From the NCBI GenBank assembly GCA_964473995.1, contig CAYYRB010000044.1, positions 1 through 21,050 of the forward strand: a DNA stretch of 21,050 nucleotides, given 5' to 3'. The DNA comes from JAKRSD01 sp964473995. Lineage in GTDB: Bacteria > Bacteroidota > Bacteroidia > CAIKAF01. The position numbers and the translations under genes were made by a program. The notes under the pieces were generated by a model. The model saw only the letters and a list, made by a program, of their open reading frames with translations, did not search any database and was not told the DNA's origin. Every line of letters begins with the position of its first letter. Position 1 is the stretch's first letter. Positions 14,348-21,050 of this stretch are shown here, in pieces.

Positions 14348-15523
14348 CTAGGATTTCCTTACATCGGTTGTTTTGAGGATCTCACGATAAATCGTTTCTA
14401 GTTTTTGGGCTATCGCTCTGCGGGAGAATTCCTGTTCGGCATAGTCATGCAGTTTTTCTTCAGGAAAGCGATCCCGGTTTTGCCAGACTTGTTTCATTTT
14501 TTCAAAAAGGGAAGTGGCGGAAAAGTGGGTAAAATAACCATGAACATTATCCTGAATGATGCTCTCCGTTCCTCCGCAGCGGGTGCTGATGACGGGTATT
14601 CCTGCACTTAAGGCTTCAATGGCCACCACACCGAAGGTTTCGTGTCGGCTGCTGATTAAAAGACAACTGCTTTTTTGCATTTCGGCCGCTAATTCTTCCC
14701 GCGATATCTGCCCCCTGAATTCAACGTAATCGCCGATTTTCTTTTGCTCAACCAGCTCCTTCAATGTGCGTTCCTCAGGTCCTACACCCACGATTACGAG
14801 TCGCCCCGAATGGTTGTTGTTTATCCAAAGTTGGAATGCCTCTATAGCCAAAGCCTGATTCTTGTTTTTGGTCAGGTTTCCCACACTCAAAAATTGCGGT
14901 TGTGCGGTTTTTTTTCCTGGGGTAAAAAGATGCGTATCGGTAAGGTTGGGCAGGTAATGGAAGGGAATTTCGAACGATTTTTCCAGGGTATCTTTTAATG
15001 ATTTACTTACGGCAATCCTCAGCTCCGCGGATGTGAAAATGGCCTTTGCCCATTTTTTCTGATTCTGGGGCACGGCATCACTGAGAAAGCGGGAGCTGTG
15101 TTCGGTAATTACAAATGGAATTCCATATTTACTCTTTAACTCCATGGCCAACAGGCCTGTTTCGAAACGATGCACATGCACGATATCGGGTTTTCCGTGT
15201 TTCCGTATATAGGCTTCAACCAGCCGCATTCCTTTTTTTCTGGGTTTAAATAAAGGCTGCAAGGTGTTTTTTGGCGTGTGTATGTACCGATATACCCAGC
15301 TGTTTACCCCTTTTTCTGAAAACAGATGCAATCCTAAATCCCGGATTCCTTTTTTAAATACATCCCGCAGAGAAACGGGGTTGATGGAAATATGTCCCGT
15401 TTGAATTCCCTGTTCCGCAAGGGCGAATGCCTGATCCCGAAAAAAAATGCCCTCCAATGGCTGATACTTGCCCGGAAACGGATTGGATAGAATCAGTACA
15501 TGCATGGCCTGCTTATTTTGCAT
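14348..15523 (-). CDS. GT4-family (GT-B fold) glycosyltransferase
   Basis: A retaining glycosyltransferase of about 391 residues. It starts with VLILSNPFPG and a GIFFRDQAFAL region. Mid-protein ITEHSSRFL and SVGNLTKNKNQALAIEAF open the second domain, and SSRHETFGVVAIEALSAGIPVIST carries a complete EX7E motif (E in HETFG and E in AIE). That makes it a well-conserved GT4 enzyme. The start is uncertain: the ATG at 15523 has AAGGA five bases upstream and overlaps the preceding Wzy_C gene by 11 bases; ATG 15505 (MHVLILS) would leave a 7-base gap, and ATG 15541 is less likely. Cluster B gene between a polymerase/ligase and a second GT4 enzyme. Specificity is unknown. Confidence 0.87.
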   Translation of the reverse strand: MQNKQAMHVLILSNPFPGKYQPLEGIFFRDQAFALAEQGIQTGHISINPVSLRDVFKKGIRDLGLHLFSEKGVNSWVYRYIHTPKNTLQPLFKPRKKGMRLVEAYIRKHGKPDIVHVHRFETGLLAMELKSKYGIPFVITEHSSRFLSDAVPQNQKKWAKAIFTSAELRIAVSKSLKDTLEKSFEIPFHYLPNLTDTHLFTPGKKTAQPQFLSVGNLTKNKNQALAIEAFQLWINNNHSGRLVIVGVGPEERTLKELVEQKKIGDYVEFRGQISREELAAEMQKSSCLLISSRHETFGVVAIEALSAGIPVISTRCGGTESIIQDNVHGYFTHFSATSLFEKMKQVWQNRDRFPEEKLHDYAEQEFSRRAIAQKLETIYREILKTTDVRKS

Positions 15524-16811
15524 GGCTTTCCTTGGCGGCATTAAAAGAAAAAACCACCGCGTTTAAAACGCCCAAAAAAGCCCAGGTGAGGGGTGAAGCG
15601 ATAAAAGAGCTGTTGGCTGCGGAAATGGGGATGAACGCCAAAATCATGAACAAGGCAGGAATAAGGTCTTTGAGACCATTGCGCACGGCGCGCAGCGTAT
15701 AAACAAAAACCCATCCGCCCCATAAAGCCCAAAGCAGAAAAATAAAAATCCCATATTGGCTGGCGATTTCAACGGCGCCCGAATGGGCATCCGTAAAACC
15801 GAAGGTGGGATACGCCTGACTTTGCGTCCGCATCAATTCGGAAAATTGTCCGGGTCCCACGCCCAGAAAATGGGATTTTTGGAAAACATCCCAGCCGTTT
15901 TTCAACATGTTCAGGCGCACGGTCCGGCTACTTTTAGCCAATGGGTCTATTGGTATTTCAGGCCCTTCGCCTTCTGCGGCGAATATGCCCCCCGTAAAGC
16001 CGCCGTGAATACTGACGACAAGTACTATTCCCAGAAACAAAAAGAGGATTCCGCTCCAACGGTTTCTGTTTTTTGAAAAAGAGGAACGGATTTCCGGATA
16101 ATACCAATAGAGCAGAAAGAAGAGAGGCAACAGAACGGCCATCAGCCCGAACCTGGATAGGGTAAACCACAGAACAAACACGATGAGCGTAGTGAACAGG
16201 AGCGGTTTTAATGGCTCTTTTTTGTTGATTAATTCAGCAAACAGCAGGTAGAAGCAGATGGCCAAAAAGATGGCCAGGTGATTTGGATTTCCGAGAGTTC
16301 CGGAAGGGGAAAGCCGCACAAAATGGATGGGATCGGTAATCAGAATTTCCGTGGCATAAGGCGAAGGCAGATGGCTTTTCGTGGCAATCTCGAATAATGC
16401 GAGTGTAAGCATAAATCCGAGAGGCCAATAGATGAAATTTTTTAGAAAATGGGCAGGTTGGTTGATGTGTTTCACGGCCTGTCCGAACGAAAAGAGAAAT
16501 CCGGCACCGAATATCAGGTTACCCAGTTCTTTGATGGCTTCTGATTTGCTTTCAGCGTGGAAAAAAAAAGCCGTTCCATAAAGTATCATGCTCATGGGTA
16601 AAAGAATAACCCAATCTGCTTGTTCAAATCGAAGTGATTCCCGGTTCTTCAGCAGAAACAGAAAGTAATAAAGGGATGCCAAAATAATTACGATCCGCAG
16701 CGGATAAAGGGAGAGATGTCCTGCGGGAATGGCAAAAATATCGGCTCCGCCGGTTAGGGTAATCAGAAGGGCTGCGAGAATGGTTCGGTGCGTTGTGTCC
16801 TGGGTATTCAT
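15513..16811 (-). CDS. Wzy_C-family O-antigen ligase/polymerase (second copy)
   Basis: A 432-residue inner-membrane protein with about ten to twelve helices. The periplasmic loop (about 265-365) contains SSRTVRLNMLKNGWDVF, the GVGPGQFSEL motif and DAHSGAVEIASQYG, the usual Wzy_C order with a conserved His in the second motif. It shares this layout with the protein at 8814-10049 but little direct wording, so they are probably distant paralogues with separate roles, one as polymerase and one as ligase. It starts 18 bases after the accD stop codon with no promoter in between, which places it in the fbaB-accD transcription unit. Which of the two is WaaL-like cannot be settled from the sequence. 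Confidence 0.82.
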   Translation of the reverse strand: MNTQDTTHRTILAALLITLTGGADIFAIPAGHLSLYPLRIVIILASLYYFLFLLKNRESLRFEQADWVILLPMSMILYGTAFFFHAESKSEAIKELGNLIFGAGFLFSFGQAVKHINQPAHFLKNFIYWPLGFMLTLALFEIATKSHLPSPYATEILITDPIHFVRLSPSGTLGNPNHLAIFLAICFYLLFAELINKKEPLKPLLFTTLIVFVLWFTLSRFGLMAVLLPLFFLLYWYYPEIRSSFSKNRNRWSGILFLFLGIVLVVSIHGGFTGGIFAAEGEGPEIPIDPLAKSSRTVRLNMLKNGWDVFQKSHFLGVGPGQFSELMRTQSQAYPTFGFTDAHSGAVEIASQYGIFIFLLWALWGGWVFVYTLRAVRNGLKDLIPALFMILAFIPISAANSSFIASPLTWAFLGVLNAVVFSFNAAKESHAK

Positions 16812-16829
16812 CGCTGAGAAAGCTGAATC

Positions 16830-17681
16830 TTACACATGGGCCGTCATCATCTCCAAGAAAAAAGCCATCTGTTTTTTCAACTCTTTTCTGGGAACGATTT
16901 TATCCAAAAATCCGGTTTCCAACACAAATTCCGCCGTTTGAAATCCTTCGGGCAGATCCCGCTTAATGGTTTCTTTCACAACCCGCGGACCCGCAAAACC
17001 TATTAATGCTCCCGGCTCGGCAATGTTCAAATCTCCCAACATGGCAAAAGAGGCGGTTACCCCCCCTGTGGTTGGATTGGTAAGAAGCGAAATGTAGGGC
17101 AGTTTTGCCTGGGAAAGTTGGGCCAATTTGGCCGAAGTTTTAGCCATCTGCATGAGGGAAAAGGCTCCCTCCATCATGCGCGCCCCGCCCGATTTTGAAA
17201 TTATGATGACCGGGTGTTTCTTTTTGATGGCGTAATCAATGGCCCTCGCAATTTTTTCACCTACCACGGAACCCATTGAGCCTCCGATAAAGTCAAAATC
17301 CATGCAGGCCACCACGGTTTCTTTGCCTTCAATTTTCCCTACCGCGGTTTCTACCGCATCTTTCAAGCCCGTATTGGCGATAACCTGTTTCACCCGGTCT
17401 GCGTATTTTTTGGTATCGGTAAAGTGGAGCGGGTCTCCGGAGGTAAGGTTTGGGTTCAGCAGTTTGTATTTGCTCTTGTCGAAAAGAATGGCAAAGTATT
17501 CCTCTGATCCGATGCGGTCATGGTGGCTGCAATTCTGGCAAACCCAAAGTTGCTCGGCGTGTTCCTCCGTGCGCATGATATTTTTACAGGAAGGGCACTT
17601 GTACCAGAGCCCTTCAGGTGTTTCTTTTTTTTCCTCGGTAGAGGTAAGAATTCCGCTTCGGATGCGTTTAAACCAAGACAC
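16830..17681 (-). CDS. accD: acetyl-CoA carboxylase carboxyltransferase subunit beta
   Basis: A 283-residue protein of normal length. With AccA it forms the carboxyltransferase that moves the carboxyl group from carboxybiotin to acetyl-CoA, giving malonyl-CoA, the first step of fatty-acid synthesis. The N-terminal four-cysteine zinc ribbon is Cys29/Cys32 and Cys48/Cys51. The crotonase-like core has MDFDFIGGSMGSVVGEKI, ISKSGGARMMEG, LTNPTTGGVTASFAMLGD and GFAGPRVVKETI, which form the acyl-CoA and carboxybiotin site. The start codon is GTG (17681), because the frame upstream has no better start. It lies 30 bases after fbaB and 18 bases before the Wzy_C gene. No accA is in the window. Confidence 0.97.
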   Translation of the reverse strand: MSWFKRIRSGILTSTEEKKETPEGLWYKCPSCKNIMRTEEHAEQLWVCQNCSHHDRIGSEEYFAILFDKSKYKLLNPNLTSGDPLHFTDTKKYADRVKQVIANTGLKDAVETAVGKIEGKETVVACMDFDFIGGSMGSVVGEKIARAIDYAIKKKHPVIIISKSGGARMMEGAFSLMQMAKTSAKLAQLSQAKLPYISLLTNPTTGGVTASFAMLGDLNIAEPGALIGFAGPRVVKETIKRDLPEGFQTAEFVLETGFLDKIVPRKELKKQMAFFLEMMTAHV

Positions 17682-17711
17682 GGTTTTTTTATTTAGGGTA
17701 AATAAATAGGT

Positions 17712-18776
17712 TTAAGCCACTGTAATCGATTCATCCAAATAAACGTCCTGAATGGCGTTTAATAGGCTTACTCCTTCATGCATGGGTTTTTGAAATGCTT
17801 TACGGCCGGAAATTAATCCGTGCCCTCCCGCGCGTTTGTTGATTACGGCAGTCATTACCGCTTCTTTCAGGTCGCCCGCTCCTTTGGAGGCTCCGCCTGA
17901 ATTAATTAAACCGATTCTTCCCATGTAACAGTTGGCCACCTGATATCTGCACAAATCGATGGGATTTTCGGAGGTCAGTTCCCCATAAACCCGTTTGTCA
18001 ATTTTTCCATAACTGCTGTCTCCCATCTGCATGGCCGTGTATCCGCCGTTGTTTTCCGGTAATTTTTGTTTAATGATATCGGCCTGGATGGTGACGCCCA
18101 AGTGATTGGCCTGACCCGTAAGGTCGGCACTTACATGGTAATCTTTGTCTTTTTTGAAATCGTTGTTTCGAAGGTAGCACCACAACACCGTGGCCATGCC
18201 CAATTCGTGGGCCATTTCAAAGGCTTTGGCGATTTCTACGATCTGCCGGCTGCTTTCGGATGAACCGAAATAAATGGTTGCACCCACGGCCACGGCTCCC
18301 ATATTCCAAGCATCCCGAATGGTACCATACAATACTTGATCTGCTTTGTTGGGATAGGTGAGCAATTCGTTATGGTTTATTTTAACCATGAACGGAATTT
18401 TGTGCGCGTATTTTCTGGAGCAGGATGCGAGAACTCCAAACGTGGATGCTACGGAATTACAGCCTCCTTCTATGGCTAGTTTTACGATATTCTCCGGATC
18501 AAAATAGGCCGGATTCGATGCAAAACTGGCACCGGCACTGTGCTCAATTCCTTGGTCAACAGGCAAAATGGAAACATACCCGGTACCGGCCAATCGTCCG
18601 TGATTGTAAAGGGATTCAATGCTGCGCAAGGTTTGATTGCTTCTGTTGCTTAAAGAAAAAATCCGATCGGTGAAATCTGCCCCGGGCAGATGAATCTGTT
18701 CTTTGGTGATACCCTTGCAGGTGTGATTCAGCAGATATTCCGCATCATTCCCAAGTATTTCAACCACTTTTACCAT
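17712..18776 (-). CDS. fbaB: class I fructose-bisphosphate aldolase (FbaB/DhnA type)
   Basis: A 354-residue enzyme, the usual length for the E. coli FbaB group. It reversibly splits fructose 1,6-bisphosphate into dihydroxyacetone phosphate and glyceraldehyde 3-phosphate through a Schiff base, without a metal. Seen are LPVDQGIEHSAG (71-82), PFMVKINHNELL (128-139), GAVAVGATIYFGS (160-172), the stretch around LTGQANHLGVTIQADIIKQK (219-238) and INSGGASKG. Lys236 in ADIIK matches the Schiff-base lysine position of E. coli FbaB. It is preceded by a good promoter and next to ppsA, which fits a gluconeogenic role. It is the first gene of a probable fbaB-accD-glycan operon. Confidence 0.96.
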   Translation of the reverse strand: MVKVVEILGNDAEYLLNHTCKGITKEQIHLPGADFTDRIFSLSNRSNQTLRSIESLYNHGRLAGTGYVSILPVDQGIEHSAGASFASNPAYFDPENIVKLAIEGGCNSVASTFGVLASCSRKYAHKIPFMVKINHNELLTYPNKADQVLYGTIRDAWNMGAVAVGATIYFGSSESSRQIVEIAKAFEMAHELGMATVLWCYLRNNDFKKDKDYHVSADLTGQANHLGVTIQADIIKQKLPENNGGYTAMQMGDSSYGKIDKRVYGELTSENPIDLCRYQVANCYMGRIGLINSGGASKGAGDLKEAVMTAVINKRAGGHGLISGRKAFQKPMHEGVSLLNAIQDVYLDESITVA

Positions 18777-18799
18777 ATTCTTTTTATTTTAAGGGAGGG

Positions 18800-18830
18800 C
18801 AAACTTACTCATTTTTGAGTTTACGCCAAC
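18800..18830 (-). promoter_or_regulatory. promoter of fbaB (and probably of cluster B)
   Basis: The minus strand carries -7 element TAAGTTTG (18800-18807), an exact consensus match, and -33 element GTTG (18827-18830) with a 19-base spacer. The -7 ends 23 bases before the ATG. The spacer includes a small inverted repeat CTCA-4-TGAG (18808-18819), right next to the -7 element, which could be a regulator site. Confidence 0.78.
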
Positions 18831-18872
18831 TTTCACCTTCGGACTCCCTGAAAATCTGAATCTTGAAAAAAA

Positions 18873-21050
18873 TCATAACCTGTTTTTCCGGCCTTCAGCC
18901 TCGGCTATGTTTTGTATTCCGCGAAACAAGGCATCGGGGTTAAAAGATATACTGTCTATTCCTTGTTTCGTTAAAAATTGGGCAAACTCCGGTATATCAC
19001 TGGGAGCTTGTCCACATAAACCGACCTTAATTCCGTTTCGTTTTGCAGCCTGAATGGTTTGTCGGATCAGCTCTTTTACGGCGGGATTTTCTTCGCTGAA
19101 CAGGTGATTGAGCAGATTTGAGTCGCGATCTAATCCTAATGTTAGTTGGGTAAGATCATTGGAACCGATTGAAAAACCGTCAAAAATTTGAGCAAATTCA
19201 TCAGCTAACAACGCATTACCCGGTATTTCAATCATGACATAAATTTCCAAACCGTTTTCTTTTCGGACTAATCCGTTTTTCTCCATCTCCTTCAGCACTT
19301 GCCTGCCTTCATCGGGAGTTCTGCAAAAAGGAATCATGAGTTTCACGTTGGTAAGTCCCATTTCATTACGCACCTTTTTCATGGCTTCACATTCCAGTGC
19401 AAATCCTTGTCGGTAAAAATCACTGTAATATCGGGATGCTCCTCTCAGACCGATCATCGGATTTTCTTCGCGGGGCTCCACAAATTTGCCGCCGATCAGG
19501 TTGGCGTACTCATTGCTTTTGAAATCGCTCATCCGCACGATGACATCCTTAGGATAAAAGGCTGCCGCAACCTGCGAAACGGCTTCTGTAAGTTTTTGCA
19601 CAAAGTATTCTTTGCCCGACGCGTTTTCTTTTGTCATTGATTCAATAGTCCGCTTTATTTCAGGGTCTGTTACCTTTTCCGGCGAAATCAGGACCAGGGG
19701 GTGAATTTTTATGGAATGGGTAATGGCAAATTCAAGCCGCATCAGTCCCACTCCTTCATTGGGTAATTGGCTTAATCTTAGGGCTTTTTCCGGATCGGCC
19801 AGTATGAGCATCGGCCGGATATGTGTAGCGGGTAATCGGCTGAAATCTTCTTCCTTTATAGCCCAGGAAAGCCTCCCGTCATAAATGATTCCTTCCTTTC
19901 CTTCGGCGCAGGATACCGTAATTGGTTGACCGTTGCTTATTTTTTCCGTGGCATTGCCGCAGCCGACTACAGAAATGGTTCCCAATTCCCGGGCCACAAT
20001 GGCGGCATGGCTGGTTCTGCCGCCTTTGTCGGTAATTATGGCTGACGCTTTTTTTAGTAATGGATCCCAGTCGGGATTGGTCATCTCTGTCACCAGAATT
20101 TCTCCCGGCCGGAGTTTGTCTCCCTCGTCAGGGTGATTCAAAATCCGTGCAATTCCGGCGGTGATTTTATCGCCCAAGGCAATGCCTCTGGCTAATTCAG
20201 GGGCGTCCTGCATTCCTGGTTCAAGCGTGTAAATCTCCCGTGTTTGCTTTTTTTTCAGACTATGTACGGTTTCCGGGCGTGCCTGTACGATGTAGATGCT
20301 TCCGGTTAATCCGTCCTTGGCCCATTCAATATCCATGGGCTTTCCGTAATGGGCTTCAATCTTTAGGCATTGGTCCGCCAACCGGATGACCTCATCATCT
20401 GAAAGAGTTAGGATCGATTGCAATGCAGGGTCGGTTTGCTTGTTCTGTATGGTGGTAATGAGCGATTTTTCTTGGTTTTCCTGCGAATAGATTAAGGTGT
20501 ACTCTTTTTTGCCGCAGCGTTTTTTCAATATCGGATTGTACTGCGGATGCCCGATCGTGGGTTTAAAAATCATCCATTCATCCGGAGTTACGCGGCCCTG
20601 CACGATATTTTCGCCCAAACCCCAGCAGCCCGTGATGACCACCACATTTTGGAAACCGCTGTCGGGGTCAAGCGTAAAGGCTACTCCTGAAGAGGCCAGA
20701 TCGGAGCGCACCATCTGTTGTACACCTACGGAAATGGCGAGGTCTATATCAACAAATCCCTTGTCGAATCGATACTTGATCGCTCTGTCGGTATAAAGAG
20801 ATGCATAGCACCGGAGTACGGCTTCTGCAAGCGCAGCTTCTCCGCGGATGTTTAAAAAAGATTCCATACGTCCGGCAAAACTTGCAGATGGAAGATCTTC
20901 TGACGTGGCGCTGCTTCGCACGGCAACGTCTATTTCTTTGGCTCCGCACGATCCGGAAAGCAAATCGTATTCGTTCATGAGTTCTTCCCTGATTTTCTCG
21001 GGTAAACTTCCCCCGAGAATCAGGTTACGTGCCTGCTCTCCGATTGCCGA
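18873..21050 (-). CDS. ppsA: phosphoenolpyruvate synthase, 5' part cut by the window
   Basis: 725 residues are visible, C-terminus complete; the frame stays open to the right edge, so the ATG at 20978 is internal and some 70-100 residues lie outside. The enzyme makes phosphoenolpyruvate from pyruvate and ATP, releasing AMP and phosphate, in gluconeogenesis. Domains in order are the ATP-binding part with VRSSATSEDLPSASFAGRME, the phosphohistidine swivel domain with TDKGGRTSHAAIVARELG (the His is the phosphorylated residue), and the pyruvate/PEP-binding barrel with GSNDLTQLTLGLDRD and GLCGQAPSD near the end, whose Cys is the proposed catalytic acid. Pyruvate phosphate dikinase is less likely because the sequence wording follows PpsA. 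It is upstream of fbaB but separated by 96 bases holding the fbaB promoter. Confidence 0.95.
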   Translation of the reverse strand, partial: SAIGEQARNLILGGSLPEKIREELMNEYDLLSGSCGAKEIDVAVRSSATSEDLPSASFAGRMESFLNIRGEAALAEAVLRCYASLYTDRAIKYRFDKGFVDIDLAISVGVQQMVRSDLASSGVAFTLDPDSGFQNVVVITGCWGLGENIVQGRVTPDEWMIFKPTIGHPQYNPILKKRCGKKEYTLIYSQENQEKSLITTIQNKQTDPALQSILTLSDDEVIRLADQCLKIEAHYGKPMDIEWAKDGLTGSIYIVQARPETVHSLKKKQTREIYTLEPGMQDAPELARGIALGDKITAGIARILNHPDEGDKLRPGEILVTEMTNPDWDPLLKKASAIITDKGGRTSHAAIVARELGTISVVGCGNATEKISNGQPITVSCAEGKEGIIYDGRLSWAIKEEDFSRLPATHIRPMLILADPEKALRLSQLPNEGVGLMRLEFAITHSIKIHPLVLISPEKVTDPEIKRTIESMTKENASGKEYFVQKLTEAVSQVAAAFYPKDVIVRMSDFKSNEYANLIGGKFVEPREENPMIGLRGASRYYSDFYRQGFALECEAMKKVRNEMGLTNVKLMIPFCRTPDEGRQVLKEMEKNGLVRKENGLEIYVMIEIPGNALLADEFAQIFDGFSIGSNDLTQLTLGLDRDSNLLNHLFSEENPAVKELIRQTIQAAKRNGIKVGLCGQAPSDIPEFAQFLTKQGIDSISFNPDALFRGIQNIAEAEGRKNRL

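Noticed and set aside
5907..16811. Glycan genes as a recently acquired island
   Set aside because: By eye their base composition and codon use resemble the flanking housekeeping genes, and there is no tRNA, direct repeat or integrase at the borders.
17239..17709. A 156-codon open frame on the + strand
   Set aside because: It is antisense to accD, which has clear zinc-ribbon and carboxyltransferase motifs; the protein wording is low in structure.
1..21050. CRISPR arrays, insertion sequences, integrases, toxin-antitoxin pairs and phage genes
   Set aside because: I found no regularly spaced repeats, terminal inverted repeats, transposase or integrase motifs on either strand.

Overview
The window looks like the chromosome of a member of the Bacteroidota. 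The main sign is the recurring Bacteroidota-type -7 promoter element (TAnnTTTG), found in front of eight genes (two of them tRNA genes), with a one-mismatch form before corA. Other signs are tRNA genes with no encoded 3' CCA, little use of Shine-Dalgarno sequences, and ClpS, CorA, TrmD, AccD and class I aldolase proteins of the kind found in that phylum. I cannot place it to genus. No phage, insertion sequence, CRISPR array or plasmid function is visible, and gene density is high. Only 11559-11678 and 1903-2026 exceed 100 bases without a gene, and no gap exceeds 300 bases.

Left part (1-5913): a bidirectional terminator, tRNA-Arg(ACG) and clpS read leftward. A protein resembling the lysine-ketoglutarate reductase half of AASS, tRNA-Leu(CAG), corA, a DegT-fold protein with the PLP lysine replaced by histidine (ColD-like) and an APC amino-acid permease read rightward. 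The permease gene overlaps the end of the first glycan operon by 7 bp, tail to tail.

Middle and right part (5907-18776) carries two leftward surface-polysaccharide clusters. Cluster A is a sugar aminotransferase, a small monotopic phosphoglycosyl transferase and a GT2 glycosyltransferase behind their own promoter. Upstream of it lie trmD and a first Wzy_C (O-antigen ligase/polymerase) protein joined by an ATGA overlap. A divergent enoyl-CoA isomerase and a putative lipoprotein, both rightward, separate A from cluster B. Cluster B is a second Wzy_C protein, two GT4 glycosyltransferases and an ExoA-like GT2 protein. It follows accD and fbaB with gaps of 30 bp or less, so it is probably read from the fbaB promoter. 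The right edge holds ppsA, cut by the window.

Together the glycan genes can start an undecaprenyl-linked glycan (phosphoglycosyl transferase), build an amino sugar (DegT aminotransferase), extend it (four glycosyltransferases) and polymerise or ligate it (two Wzy_C proteins). No flippase, chain-length regulator or export porin is seen, so the set is incomplete here. The housekeeping genes ppsA, fbaB, accD and trmD around it serve gluconeogenesis, fatty-acid synthesis and tRNA modification.

I found no clear new biological system. The most interesting points are the ColD-like dehydratase outside a visible dideoxysugar pathway, the stand-alone LKR-like enzyme, the very uniform short-leader promoter layout, and the fusion of housekeeping and glycan genes into shared transcription units.
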